Notes: generated from the letters alone by a model not told the origin. A stretch of DNA of 64,000 nucleotides from Collinsella sp. An7 (GCF_002159335.1 NZ_NFHP01000003.1:62001-126000); one strand, 5' to 3'; shown: positions 32,611 to 42,169, counted from the stretch's first letter. A program made the numbers and translations.

Positions 32611-34488
32611 GTGCGCGTTGCCTACGAGAATCGCTTTGCCGAGATCGAGCCGTTGCTGGCCAAGGTGGAGAAGCCGAGCCGCTATCTCAACCACGAGTGG
32701 GGCACCCGTTCCCACGCCGACGCCGACTACCGGGCATGCCTCATCTACCCCGACACCTATGAGGTCGGTCTGCCCAACCAGGGCATCGCCATTCTCTACG
32801 CGGCGCTCAACCAGGCCGCGGGTATCTCGTGCGAGCGCGGCTACATCCCGTGGGTTGACATGGCCGACGCCATGCGCGCGGCGCACGTGCCGCTGCTTTC
32901 GCTCGAGGGCGCGGCCCCCGTGGCATCCTTTGATATCGTGGGCTTTCACATCCCGCACGAGATGGCCGTGACCAACTTCCTTGAGGGGCTCGACCTCGCG
33001 GGCATTCCGCTTATGGCCGAGGACCGCGGCGAGGACGATCCCATTGTGGTTGCGGGCGGTCCCTCGGTCTACAACCCCGAGCCCTATGCCGCCTTCTTTG
33101 ACGCCCTGCTCATCGGCGAGGGCGAGGAGTCGATCGTTGAGGTGTGCGAGCGCCACCGGGAGCTCCGCGATGCGGGGGCCTCGCGCGCCGAGATTCTCCG
33201 CGGGCTCGCTGAGGTGCCGGGAACCTACGTGCCCTCGCTCTACGAGGTCTCGCACGAGGAGCCGTGCACGCGCTGGGGCTACACCGTGCCCAAGCCGGGC
33301 TCCGGTGCGCCCGAGGTCATTTATAAGCGCGTCGCCACCAACTTTGGCGAGACCGATCCGCTTTCGCAGTCCATCGTGCCCTATACCGAGCTCGTGCACG
33401 ACCGCCTCTCCGTCGAGGTGCTGCGCGGGTGCGCACGTGGCTGCCGCTTCTGCCAGGCGGGCATCACCTACCGTCCCGTTCGCGAACGCTCGGCCGACCA
33501 GGTGGTCTCCTCGGTGGTGCAGGGCCTTGCGCGCACGGGCTACGACGAGGTCTCGCTCACCTCGCTCTCCACGACCGACCACTCCGCCTGCAAGGAGATT
33601 CTCTCGCGCCTGAACCGAAGGCTCGAAGGCACGGGCATCTCGGTCTCGGTGCCCTCGCAGCGCCTCGATGCCTTTGGCGTTGAGATGGCGCTCGCCGTGG
33701 CGGGCGAGAAGAAGGGCGGGCTCACCTTTGCCCCCGAGGCGGGTAGCCAGCGCCTGCGCGACATCATCAACAAGAACGTCACCGAGGAGGACCTCGAGCG
33801 AGCCGTGCGGGCGGGCTTTGAGGCCGGCTGGCACCGCGTGAAGCTCTACTTCATGATGGGGCTCCCTGGCGAGACGGACGAGGACATTGTGGCCATCGCC
33901 GAGCTTGCCGACCGGGTGCTCGAGATCGGTCGCGAGGTGCTGCCCAAGGGCCAGCGCGGCGGCCTTTCGGTTTCGGTATCGGTGGCGGTCTTTATCCCCA
34001 AAGCGTGGACGCCCTTCCAGTGGTGCGCGCAGCTTGACGACGATGAGGTGCGCCGCCGCCAGCAGCTCCTTATCCACAGCGTGCGCAATAAGCAGGTACG
34101 TGTGCACTACCACGACGCAGCTACTTCGCTCATCGAGGCCGTCCTCTCGCGCGGCGGGCGCGATCTCGCCCCGGTGATATTGGGCGCATGGCAGCGTGGA
34201 CAGCGCTTTGACGCGTGGACCGAGCACTTTGACCTTGCCCGGTGGGAGGAGGCCGCCCGTGCGTGCGGTATCGACCTGCGCGAGGTTGCCCACGAGACCT
34301 TCCCGCTCGAGGCGCGCCTGCCGTGGGAGCACACGAGCCCGGGCGTGTCGCGGGGCTTTTTGGAACGCGAGTGGCGTCGCTCCCTTGAGGGTAAGACGAC
34401 GGCCGATTGCACACGCGAGAGCTGCACGGGCTGCGGGGTCTGCTCGACGCTCGACGCACAGAACGAGCTTATGGGGGTGCGTGTCTGA
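32611..34488 (+). CDS. B12-binding-type radical SAM protein (TIGR03960 family)
   Basis: 625-residue iron-sulfur enzyme. An amino-terminal cobalamin-binding-like Rossmann region (about 40-200, CLIYPDTYEVGLPNQG, VVAGGPSVYNPEPYA, FDALLIGEGEES) is followed by the radical SAM domain with the cluster motif CARGCRFC (about residue 275) and a carboxy-terminal domain ending with CTRESCTGCGVC, a second cysteine cluster. GTG 32611 has GGGAGG 8 bases upstream. Its stop overlaps the start of the DUF2344 gene (TGATG); the two are partners or fused in many bacteria, usually near rplU. The reaction is not established. Confidence 0.92.
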   Translation: MRVAYENRFAEIEPLLAKVEKPSRYLNHEWGTRSHADADYRACLIYPDTYEVGLPNQGIAILYAALNQAAGISCERGYIPWVDMADAMRAAHVPLLSLEGAAPVASFDIVGFHIPHEMAVTNFLEGLDLAGIPLMAEDRGEDDPIVVAGGPSVYNPEPYAAFFDALLIGEGEESIVEVCERHRELRDAGASRAEILRGLAEVPGTYVPSLYEVSHEEPCTRWGYTVPKPGSGAPEVIYKRVATNFGETDPLSQSIVPYTELVHDRLSVEVLRGCARGCRFCQAGITYRPVRERSADQVVSSVVQGLARTGYDEVSLTSLSTTDHSACKEILSRLNRRLEGTGISVSVPSQRLDAFGVEMALAVAGEKKGGLTFAPEAGSQRLRDIINKNVTEEDLERAVRAGFEAGWHRVKLYFMMGLPGETDEDIVAIAELADRVLEIGREVLPKGQRGGLSVSVSVAVFIPKAWTPFQWCAQLDDDEVRRRQQLLIHSVRNKQVRVHYHDAATSLIEAVLSRGGRDLAPVILGAWQRGQRFDAWTEHFDLARWEEAARACGIDLREVAHETFPLEARLPWEHTSPGVSRGFLEREWRRSLEGKTTADCTRESCTGCGVCSTLDAQNELMGVRV

Positions 34489-35252
34489 TGCCGATCGAAC
34501 CGACGCTCTTTCGTCTGCGTGTCCGCTACGTTAAGCAGGGGCGCCTGCGCTATCTCGGTCATTTGGAGGTTGCCCGCACCGTTGAGCGAAGCGTCCGCCG
34601 TGCCGGTCTGCCCTATGCGGTGACGCAGGGCTTCTCGCCGCACATGCGCGTGGCCTTTACCGCGGCTTTGCCGGTGGGGACGTCGAGCATCTGCGAGTGG
34701 TACGACTTGGTGCTCACCGAGTATGTGCCGGCTGACGAAGCCCTGGCGGGGCTGGTCGCGGCCACGCCTGCGGACCTTGCACCGCGGCAGGCGGGCTACG
34801 TCGACATGCGTGCCGAGACGCTGGGACTGCTCGTCACGCGCCAAGACTATCGGATCGACCTTTCCCTTACCGGGGTTCGCTCAGCCGCAGAGCTGCTTCC
34901 CGCCGCGCGCGCCGCACTCGATGGGCTTATTGCCGAGGGGACGATCCGTTACCTGCGCGGTCACAAGGAGAAGACGCTCGACCTCGCAGCGCTTCTGACT
35001 GAGGCCAAACTTGAGGCGCGTGCCGACGATGCTGGGTTTGTCCTTGAGCTCAAGACGCGCTCGAGCAATGCCGGATCACTCAGACCCGAGATTCTCCTCT
35101 CGGCCTGGGATGCGCGCTTTGGCGCAGGTGACTCCGACGAGCCGATCGTGTCGACAGGCATTCCGCACCTCGCCAACTTTGAGCGCGCCGAGGTGGAGCG
35201 CATAGATCAGTACGGCGAGGACGAATCCGGCAACCGCGTCGACCCGCTCTAA
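34488..35252 (+). CDS. DUF2344 (TIGR03936) protein
   Basis: 254-residue partner of the preceding radical SAM protein. Family start LFRLRVRYVKQGRLRYLGHLEVARTVERSVRRAGLPYA (seen at residues 5-42) and the motif QGFSPHMRVAFTAALPVG (about 47-64) are characteristic, with a C-terminal tRNA- or RNA-binding-like part of weaker conservation. The ATG shares one base with the upstream stop. In many genomes an RNase E/G gene lies between this gene and rplU; none is present here. Function is inferred only as part of an RNA- or ribosome-linked radical SAM system. Confidence 0.88.
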   Translation: MPIEPTLFRLRVRYVKQGRLRYLGHLEVARTVERSVRRAGLPYAVTQGFSPHMRVAFTAALPVGTSSICEWYDLVLTEYVPADEALAGLVAATPADLAPRQAGYVDMRAETLGLLVTRQDYRIDLSLTGVRSAAELLPAARAALDGLIAEGTIRYLRGHKEKTLDLAALLTEAKLEARADDAGFVLELKTRSSNAGSLRPEILLSAWDARFGAGDSDEPIVSTGIPHLANFERAEVERIDQYGEDESGNRVDPL

Positions 35253-35275
35253 CATCCTCGTTGCCGGTCTCCCGT

Positions 35276-35354
35276 GGGGTCGGGTGTCCCCTTGGGGGCG
35301 AGTCGCGAAGCGAGCCGAAGGCGCCGAACGCCCGGGGAACGCCCGGCTACCCCG
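35276..35354. repeat. hairpin element H (conserved loop class 2, eroded arms)
   Basis: The loop 35298-35330 matches element C at 31 of 33 positions (differences at the 11th and 31st base). The arms (GTGGGGTCGGGTGTCCCC before, GGGGAACGCCCGGCTACC after) pair at about 19 positions with bulges, so this copy is the most decayed of the set. It lies between the DUF2344 gene and the rplU promoter. Confidence 0.7.
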
Positions 35355-35426
35355 ACCTCGCCCAACCCCCGCAGCGGCATTCGCGGGCAAGTTGTGTGTA
35401 TGCAGGGAATTTGCCGAGAATGGTCG

Positions 35427-35455
35427 TTGACGCGCGTGCGGCCGGCTGCTAACAT
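35427..35455 (+). promoter_or_regulatory. sigma-70 promoter for rplU-rpmA
   Basis: TTGACG at 35427-35432 and TAACAT at 35450-35455 with a 17-base spacer, giving a leader of about 35 nt before rplU. Confidence 0.7.
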
Positions 35456-35496
35456 ATCCGGCTGTTGCACTAACAGATGCATGAAGGGTCTAGAGA

Positions 35497-35856
35497 ATGT
35501 ACGCAATCGTTTCCACCGGCGGCAAGCAGTACAAAGTCGCCACCGACGACGTCATCACCGTCGAGAAGCTCGAGGGCGAGGTCGGCACCAAGGTCGAGCT
35601 CCCCGTCATCTTCCTCAACGATGGCAAGAAGATCGTCACCGACGCCGCAAAGCTCGCCAAGGCCAAGGTCACGGCCGAGATCGTCGACCAGTTCAAGGGT
35701 GAGAAGCAGCTCGTCTTCAAGTTCAAGAAGCGCAAGCGCTATCGTCGCCTCAAGGGTCATCGTCAGCAGCTCACCAAGCTGAAGATTACCAAGGTCCAGG
35801 CCACCTCGCGCGCTGCGAAGAAGACCGCTGAGGCCGAGGCCCCGGCAGCTGAGTAA
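35497..35856 (+). CDS. rplU: 50S ribosomal protein bL21
   Basis: 119 residues. bL21 binds 23S rRNA near bL20. The start [20 protein letters not shown] and the core [23 protein letters not shown] are diagnostic. The tail is extended by about 15 Ala/Glu residues beyond the usual length of 102-105. GAAGGG upstream. First gene of the rplU-rpmA-obgE block, with its own strong promoter. Confidence 0.97.
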   Translation: MYAIVSTGGKQYKVATDDVITVEKLEGEVGTKVELPVIFLNDGKKIVTDAAKLAKAKVTAEIVDQFKGEKQLVFKFKKRKRYRRLKGHRQQLTKLKITKVQATSRAAKKTAEAEAPAAE

Positions 35857-35891
35857 GCACACGCCGTTCATTTGAAAGAGCAGGTACAGAC

Positions 35892-36158
35892 ATGGCACAC
35901 AAAAAAGGACTCGGTTCCTCCCGCAACGGCCGTGACTCCCGCGCGCAGCGTCTTGGTTGCAAGCGCTTTGCCGGTCAGACCGTGACCACGGGCACGATTC
36001 TCGTTCGTCAGCGCGGCACTCACATCCACCCCGGCCTCAACGTTGGCCGCGGCAAGGACGATACGCTCTTTGCCCTCGTGGATGGTACCGTTCAGTATCA
36101 CAAGGGCACCAAGCACCGCGTGAGTGTGGTTCCCGCCGCCGAGGCTGTCGAGGCTTAA
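35892..36158 (+). CDS. rpmA: 50S ribosomal protein bL27
   Basis: 88-residue bL27, whose amino end reaches the peptidyl transferase centre. It begins [20 protein letters not shown], i.e. the AHKKG form without the cleaved Firmicutes-type leader. [20 protein letters not shown] is the conserved core. It lies 35 bases after rplU, with GAAAGAGCAGG upstream. Confidence 0.97.
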   Translation: MAHKKGLGSSRNGRDSRAQRLGCKRFAGQTVTTGTILVRQRGTHIHPGLNVGRGKDDTLFALVDGTVQYHKGTKHRVSVVPAAEAVEA

Positions 36159-36174
36159 GAGCTACCCTTCATAA

Positions 36175-37692
<1,518 letters not shown>

Positions 37693-37708
37693 GCGCAAGG
37701 AGGACGGC

Positions 37709-38377
37709 GTGAGCACGCGTTCGCAGCAGCTGCCCGAGCTCGGGCGGGATCCGGGTAGGGAGTACCGCCTCGGGATCATGGGCGGTACGTTCGACCCCAT
37801 CCACTACGGGCATCTCGTTACCGCCGAGCAGGCGCGCGAGGCGCTCAACCTCGACCTTGTGCTTTTTATGCCAGCGGGGAGCCCCGCATTTAAGCAGGAC
37901 CGAACCGTGACGAGCCCGGAGGACCGCTATGCGATGACGGTGCTCGCCACCGCGGCGAACCCCGCGTTTTACGCGAGCCGCTTTGAGATCGACCGGCCCG
38001 GCGTGACCTACACGGTGGACACCTTAAAGGCGCTTCGTGCCCACTACCCGGCCAACGTTCGTCTCTACTTCATCACCGGTGCCGATGCCATCCTCGATAT
38101 CGTGAGCTGGCACGACGCTGCTTCGATCGCGAGCTTGGCCACGCTCATCGCCGCGACCCGCCCGGGGTACGACATCGAGCAGGCGCAAGCTCGCATCGCG
38201 CGCTCGGGCATTCACTTCGACGTCCGCTATATCCAGATCCCCGCGCTCGCCATCAGTTCCACCAACATCCGCGACCGCGTGAGGCTGGGCAAGAGCGCGC
38301 GCTATCTTACGAGTGAGTCGGTGATCGGGTACATGCACAAAAACGGGCTCTACCGCATGCCGGTGCCCGAGGGTTAG
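37709..38377 (+). CDS. nadD: nicotinate-nucleotide adenylyltransferase NadD
   Basis: 222 residues. NadD adenylates nicotinate mononucleotide in NAD synthesis. Signature GIMGGTFDPIHYGHLV (residues 24-39), EIDRPGVTYTVDTLKAL, FITGADAILDIVSWHD and the second nucleotide motif ISSTNIRDRVRLGKS are all present. GTG 37709 has AAGGAGG upstream; the amino end is extended by about 20 residues before the first strand. The nadD-yqeK-rsfS order after obgE is widely conserved. Confidence 0.95.
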   Translation: MSTRSQQLPELGRDPGREYRLGIMGGTFDPIHYGHLVTAEQAREALNLDLVLFMPAGSPAFKQDRTVTSPEDRYAMTVLATAANPAFYASRFEIDRPGVTYTVDTLKALRAHYPANVRLYFITGADAILDIVSWHDAASIASLATLIAATRPGYDIEQAQARIARSGIHFDVRYIQIPALAISSTNIRDRVRLGKSARYLTSESVIGYMHKNGLYRMPVPEG

Positions 38378-38386
38378 GAGGCTGCC

Positions 38387-39028
38387 ATGAGCCGAGATTG
38401 GATGATGGGGGAGGACGGCATCTCTTTCCCGCCGGAGCAGGAAGCCGTGTGCGAGCGGATTCGCGGTTTGCTCGCGGTGCGAATGAAGGACGCTCCAAAG
38501 CGGCACCGGCATTCGCTCGGGGTTGCCCAGACGGCTGCCTCGCTTGCGGCTGTGTACGGGGTCGATGTTTTTGAGGCCTATGCCGCTGGCCTCGTGCACG
38601 ACTGGGACAAGGTCCTCGCCGACGATGAGCTTGTGGCGCGTGCCATCCGCTACCAGGTACCCATCGAGGGCTCGCCTGCGCTCGCGACCCCGCTTCTGCA
38701 CGGCCCCGTGGCCGCCCGCGAGCTCCCGGAGCTCTTTCCCGAGCTTCCCGCCGGGGTCTTTCAGGCGGTGGCGCGTCACACCACGGCCGCCTGCGACATG
38801 ACCCCACTCGACATGGTGGTCTTTGTGGCGGACGCGATCGAGCCCAACCGCCGGGGCGACTATGCCGAGGTGCTGCGGGACCTTGTGGGCGAGGTGAGCC
38901 TTGACGAGCTCTTCTTCCGCTCGTTTACGCAGGGTCTTGTTTACGTGCTCGAGACCGGCCGATACCTGTATCCAACCGCTATCACCATCTACAACCATTA
39001 CGTTCTGAACCAGAAAGGCAACGCATGA
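38387..39028 (+). CDS. yqeK: HD-domain hydrolase YqeK
   Basis: 213 residues. YqeK-family HD enzymes hydrolyse diadenosine tetraphosphate (Ap4A) symmetrically in Gram-positives. The metal-binding pattern is RHRHSLGVAQTA (first His), AYAAGLVHDWDK (HD pair, about residues 69-71), LLHGPVAA and DMVVFVADAIEPNRRGD (last Asp). ATG 38387 has TTAGGAGG upstream. It overlaps rsfS by ATGA, so translation is probably coupled. Confidence 0.92.
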   Translation: MSRDWMMGEDGISFPPEQEAVCERIRGLLAVRMKDAPKRHRHSLGVAQTAASLAAVYGVDVFEAYAAGLVHDWDKVLADDELVARAIRYQVPIEGSPALATPLLHGPVAARELPELFPELPAGVFQAVARHTTAACDMTPLDMVVFVADAIEPNRRGDYAEVLRDLVGEVSLDELFFRSFTQGLVYVLETGRYLYPTAITIYNHYVLNQKGNA

Positions 39029-39483
39029 GCGACGAGATGATCGAGACCCAAACCCCTGAGCTTTCCGTGGACCGGGATGCGAGCTTTGCCGCCACGTCCG
39101 ACCGCGGTGCCGCTTCGCTCTCGAGCCGTGGCGTGGACGCACGCGAGGTTGCCCTCGTGGCGGCATGTGCCGGCGATGATAAGAAGGCCGACGACGTGCT
39201 CGTGCTCGACCTGAGCCAGCTCTCCGACGTGTGCGACTACTTTGTGATCATGTCGGGCTCCAACGCACGGCTCGTCGATGCTGTGGTGGACGAGATCGAG
39301 GAGCGCGTAGCCAAGCAGTGCGGCGAGCACCCGTTCTCCATTGAGGGGCGCGACGAGCGCACGTGGATTCTCATGGACTACGGCTCGGTGATCGTACACG
39401 TCTTTACGCCCGAGGCGCGCGAGTACTATCGGCTGGAGAAGCTGTGGGCCGACGCTCCGCGGGTCGATGCTGCGGAGGCGTGA
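39025..39483 (+). CDS. rsfS: ribosomal silencing factor RsfS
   Basis: 152 residues. RsfS binds uL14 and blocks subunit joining when translation should be shut down. The family core runs from about residue 40: KKADDVLVLDLSQLSDVCDYFVIMSG and WILMDYGSVIVHVFTPEAREYYRLEKLW. The first 35 residues are a disordered, Ser/Ala/Asp-rich extension not found in the usual 105-120-residue proteins. The start overlaps the yqeK stop. Confidence 0.94.
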   Translation: MSDEMIETQTPELSVDRDASFAATSDRGAASLSSRGVDAREVALVAACAGDDKKADDVLVLDLSQLSDVCDYFVIMSGSNARLVDAVVDEIEERVAKQCGEHPFSIEGRDERTWILMDYGSVIVHVFTPEAREYYRLEKLWADAPRVDAAEA

Positions 39484-39509
39484 GGCACCCCATCTTGCCG
39501 CTCAGCTTC

Positions 39510-39538
39510 GGAGGCATGGCCCTTAGGCCTATGCCTCC
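39510..39538 (+). terminator. hairpin after rsfS
   Basis: GGAGGCATGGCC (39510-39521) pairs with GGCC and ATGCCTCC (39526-39538, one bulged T), 12 bp with a 4-nt loop. It is 26 bases after the rsfS stop; no T run follows. Confidence 0.5.
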
Positions 39539-39700
39539 TCACTTCGTGGCAACCTGGGGCACCTCACGTCTCCTCGCTTCCGTGACGGAACTAATATTTC
39601 GGAATTAACGGAAGGCCTATCCCTCCACCGTTTCGCGCCGACCTGGACCCTCTCTGGCCTCCTCGCTTCCGTGACGGATTAGGGATATGACCATTTTGGG

Positions 39701-39766
39701 ACGGGGTTAAAATGGGTCACTTGGAACACGTCCCCAACTGACCCATCACGTCCCCAACTGACCCAT
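39701..39766. repeat. GGGGACG-type palindromic element K with a 20-bp tandem duplication
   Basis: CACGTCCCCAACTGACCCAT is repeated exactly at 39727-39746 and 39747-39766. Just upstream, ATGGGTCACTTGG (39712-39724) is an inverted partial copy that pairs with CCAACTGACCCAT at 12 of 13 positions. A further ATTTT...AAAAT inverted repeat around GGGACGGGG lies at its left side. It resembles REP-like palindromes. Confidence 0.7.
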
Positions 39767-39831
39767 TGACCGGCTGTGCCGTCGCTTTGTGAGGGCGGGG
39801 CGGCCGGTCTGGTTTTGTTGCTCTCAGCTGC

Positions 39832-39837
39832 TATACT
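39832..39837 (+). promoter_or_regulatory. extended -10 box of dinB, leaderless type
   Basis: TGCTATACT is an extended -10 box ending at 39837; transcription would begin about 6-7 bases later, at or next to the dinB ATG (39844). No convincing -35 or ribosome site is seen, which fits a leaderless mRNA. Confidence 0.55.
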
Positions 39838-39843
39838 CGATGC

Positions 39844-41154
39844 ATGGATGCTATCGAACAGACATACGGTTCTGTGGATGCGCAGCTTGGCATGTCCGGG
39901 CTGTTCGCCGGGTGGGAGGGGCCGGCTATCGGCCTCATGGACCTCGATGCCTTCTTTGCGAGCGTCGAGCAGCTCGATCATCCCGAATGGCGCGGCAAGC
40001 CCGTGATCGTCGGCGGATCGCCCGACGAGCGGGGCGTGGTCTCCACGGCTTCCTATGAGGCGCGCCCCTATGGCGTCCACTCGGCCATGCCATCGGCGCA
40101 GGCAAAGCGGCTCTGTCCCAACGCCATCTGGACCCACGGGCACTTCGACCGCTATCGCGAGATGAGCGCAAAGGTCATGGCGATCCTTGCCGATGAGACC
40201 CCTTATATCGACCAGGTCTCCATTGACGAGGCCTTCTTTGACATCACCCCGGGTCGATTCTCGCGCGAGAGCCCCATCTCCATCGCGCAGCGCATCTCGG
40301 CGCGTGTTGCAGAGCTCGGCATCACCTGTTCGATCGGCCTCGGCTGCAACAAGACGGTGGCCAAAATCGCGAGCGAGCGCGATAAGCCCCGTGGCCTTAC
40401 GGTCGTGCTCCCCGGTACCGAGGCGGCCTTTCTGGCCCCGCTTCCCGTGCGTGCCATGAGCGGTATCGGCGGCTCGGCGGAGACAGCGCTTAAGCGGGCC
40501 GGTATCCACACCTTGGGCGCGCTTGCGCAGGCACCCCTTGAGCGGCTGCGTCCCGTGTTTGGAACCAATGCAGAGGCCATGCGTCTCAGGGCGGCGGGCC
40601 GCGAGGTGAGCTCGGTCTCCGCGGTCGATGCGCCCGACGACGTCAAGTCGGTCAGCAACGAGCGCACCTTTGCCCACGACCTTACCGAGCGCGCCGACGT
40701 GGAGGCTGCGCTCGCCCTGCTGGGGGAGTCGGTGGGGCGCCGTCTGCGGAGGAAGGGCCTTGCGGGCCGTACGGTCACCGTCAAGCTGAGGTATACCTAC
40801 GGCTCGGGCCACACCGCCCAACGCAAGCTCCCGCACCCCACCGATGACGAGAACCTCTTTGTGCCTGTGGCTCGCGAGCTTCTCAATACCATCTGGCAGC
40901 CCGGCATGCCGGTGCGCCTCCTCGGGGTGGGTGTGAGCGACTTTGCGCAGGAGGGCGGCGTGCAAACCGACCTGTTCTGCGAGGTGGACGAGCGCGGAGC
41001 CATGTCGAGCGATCGGCGCGACCTCGCTGTTGCCATGGACCGGGTGCGCGAGCGCTTTGGCAACGCCTCGGTGAGTTTTGGACGTGCGGCGCGCTTTGGG
41101 AGCGACATCGTGCGCCCGGACAAGTTCCTCAATCAGAACAAGCCGCGCGACTGA
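39844..41154 (+). CDS. dinB: DNA polymerase IV (Y family)
   Basis: 436-residue translesion polymerase. Palm and finger motifs: LMDLDAFFASVEQ (about residues 32-44), ASYEARPYGVHSAMPSAQAKRLCP, SIDEAFFDIT (catalytic acids, about 128) and SIGLGCNKTVAKIASERDKPRGL. The little-finger domain runs from about 250, and QTDLF (about residue 379) is a beta-clamp-binding motif. About 28 residues precede the first strand, an amino-terminal extension compared with E. coli; the promoter position supports ATG 39844. It stands alone between two repeat-containing gaps. No LexA-type site was recognised. Confidence 0.95.
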   Translation: MDAIEQTYGSVDAQLGMSGLFAGWEGPAIGLMDLDAFFASVEQLDHPEWRGKPVIVGGSPDERGVVSTASYEARPYGVHSAMPSAQAKRLCPNAIWTHGHFDRYREMSAKVMAILADETPYIDQVSIDEAFFDITPGRFSRESPISIAQRISARVAELGITCSIGLGCNKTVAKIASERDKPRGLTVVLPGTEAAFLAPLPVRAMSGIGGSAETALKRAGIHTLGALAQAPLERLRPVFGTNAEAMRLRAAGREVSSVSAVDAPDDVKSVSNERTFAHDLTERADVEAALALLGESVGRRLRRKGLAGRTVTVKLRYTYGSGHTAQRKLPHPTDDENLFVPVARELLNTIWQPGMPVRLLGVGVSDFAQEGGVQTDLFCEVDERGAMSSDRRDLAVAMDRVRERFGNASVSFGRAARFGSDIVRPDKFLNQNKPRD

Positions 41155-41226
41155 CGCAGTCGCGTTGCCGATTTCCCCCTCACGCGCCTTTTGCCGTTCA
41201 CCCACCGTTTGTGCCTTTCCGTTTTA

Positions 41227-41279
41227 CCGTTCACGCGCCGTTTGTGCAGAATCGGGTCCCATAATGCGCAACGGGTGAG
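41227..41279. repeat. conserved 53-bp intergenic motif, copy 1
   Basis: Matches 63289-63341 without gaps at 34 of 53 positions, concentrated in blocks CCGTTC, TTTGTGC, GAAT, TGCGCA and GGTGAG. TTGTGC and GCGCAA form an imperfect inverted repeat as in an operator. A partial third copy, CCGTTCACCCACCGTTTGTG plus C, is at 41194-41214. Confidence 0.6.
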
Positions 41280-41382
41280 CAAATCGCGTTTTGGCGGCGT
41301 GCGTGATCGTAGGGCGAGCGTGCGCGGGGGGGGTGGCGGCCGCCTTGGCACGCTGGGGGTTCATCTGCCCACGACCCGCCCC

Positions 41383-41410
41383 TTGCAACTTCTCCAGAAT
41401 CGCGTAATAT
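41383..41410 (+). promoter_or_regulatory. sigma-70-like promoter for rpsP-rimM-trmD
   Basis: TTGCAA at 41383-41388 and TAATAT at 41405-41410 with a 16-base spacer, about 130 bases before rpsP. Confidence 0.65.
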
Positions 41411-41539
41411 GTGGTCCGCCTGCGGAAATCCCGAAGTTCCTGCGCGTTGGCAGGGCACAAGCCCATCCGTTGGCGTATCATTCCATCTTGTTTGTCTGTC
41501 GTTGCAGCCGCTTGGGCTGCCTGGTTGGAGGAGTTTTCA

Positions 41540-41875
41540 TTGGCAGTCAAGATTCGTCTCGCCCGTCACGGCTCTAAGAAGCGTCCGTACTACCGTGTCG
41601 TGGTCGCCGATTCCCGTTCGCCCCGCGATGGTCGTCTGATCGAGGAGGTGGGCCGCTACAACCCGCTCACCAACCCCAAGACCATCGACCTCGACATCGA
41701 GAAGATCAATGAGTGGCGCGGCAAGGGCGCCCAGGTGACCGATGCCGTGGCTGCGCTCATCAAGGCCGCCGAGGAGGGCCCCAAGGCCGAGACTGCCGTT
41801 AAGAAGTCCAAGAAGCAGCTCGCCAAGGAGGCCGAGGCTGCTAAGGCCGCCGAGGCCGAGGGCGCCGAGGAGTAA
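41540..41875 (+). CDS. rpsP: 30S ribosomal protein bS16
   Basis: 111 residues. The family start [20 protein letters not shown] and [14 protein letters not shown] are diagnostic. The last 30 residues are an Ala/Glu/Lys-rich tail beyond the usual length of about 80. TTG 41540 is preceded by GGAGGAG; the frame is open further upstream but the upstream part does not resemble the family. It heads the rpsP-KH-rimM-trmD operon, usual except that rplS is displaced to 47.4 kb. Confidence 0.96.
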   Translation: MAVKIRLARHGSKKRPYYRVVVADSRSPRDGRLIEEVGRYNPLTNPKTIDLDIEKINEWRGKGAQVTDAVAALIKAAEEGPKAETAVKKSKKQLAKEAEAAKAAEAEGAEE

Positions 41876-41878
41876 GGC

Positions 41879-42163
41879 GTGTCTGAGGAGCTCACCGACG
41901 TGCTCGAGGGCGAGGAGTTGCTCTCCGATCGCATCGCCGATCTGGTGGAGTACCTCGTGGTGAGCATCGTCGACGATCCGGACGCCGTGAGCCTCGAGGT
42001 CATCGACCGCGCGGATGCCTCCACGATCGAGGTTTCCGTGGCCGAGTCCGATGTCGCCAAGGTCATCGGACGGCACGGTCGCACCATCAAGGCCATCCGC
42101 ACGCTCGCGCGTGCCCTTGCGGCCCGTCTGGGGACGGCCGTTGAGGTCGAGGTTCTGGGTTAG
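41879..42163 (+). CDS. khpA: KH-domain RNA-binding protein KhpA
   Basis: 94-residue KH protein (YlqC family). The type II KH GxxG loop is in VIGRHGRTIKAIRTLARAL (about residues 62-80). In Firmicutes KhpA with KhpB binds RNAs and affects cell elongation. An acidic amino-terminal stretch (SEELTDVLEGEELL) adds about 15 residues. GTG 41879 starts 3 bases after the rpsP stop; conserved position between rpsP and rimM. Confidence 0.93.
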   Translation: MSEELTDVLEGEELLSDRIADLVEYLVVSIVDDPDAVSLEVIDRADASTIEVSVAESDVAKVIGRHGRTIKAIRTLARALAARLGTAVEVEVLG

Positions 42164-42169
42164 AGTACC

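Larger units (their letters stand above)
39484..39843. other. 360-base gap between rsfS and dinB
   Basis: Contains a terminator-like hairpin (39510-39538), a 19-bp direct repeat TCCTCGCTTCCGTGACGGA at 39571-39589 and 39660-39678, an inverted/tandem GGGGACG element (39701-39766) and the dinB -10 box. No coding frame was accepted. Confidence 0.75.
41155..41539. other. 385-base gap between dinB and rpsP
   Basis: Contains a partial and a full copy of a conserved motif (41194-41214 and 41227-41279), the rpsP promoter (41383-41410) and a roughly 125-nt rpsP leader with three small hairpins (TCCGC/GCGGA near 41413, CCTGC/GCAGG near 41440, CAGCC/GGCTG near 41508). No coding frame accepted. Confidence 0.75.
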
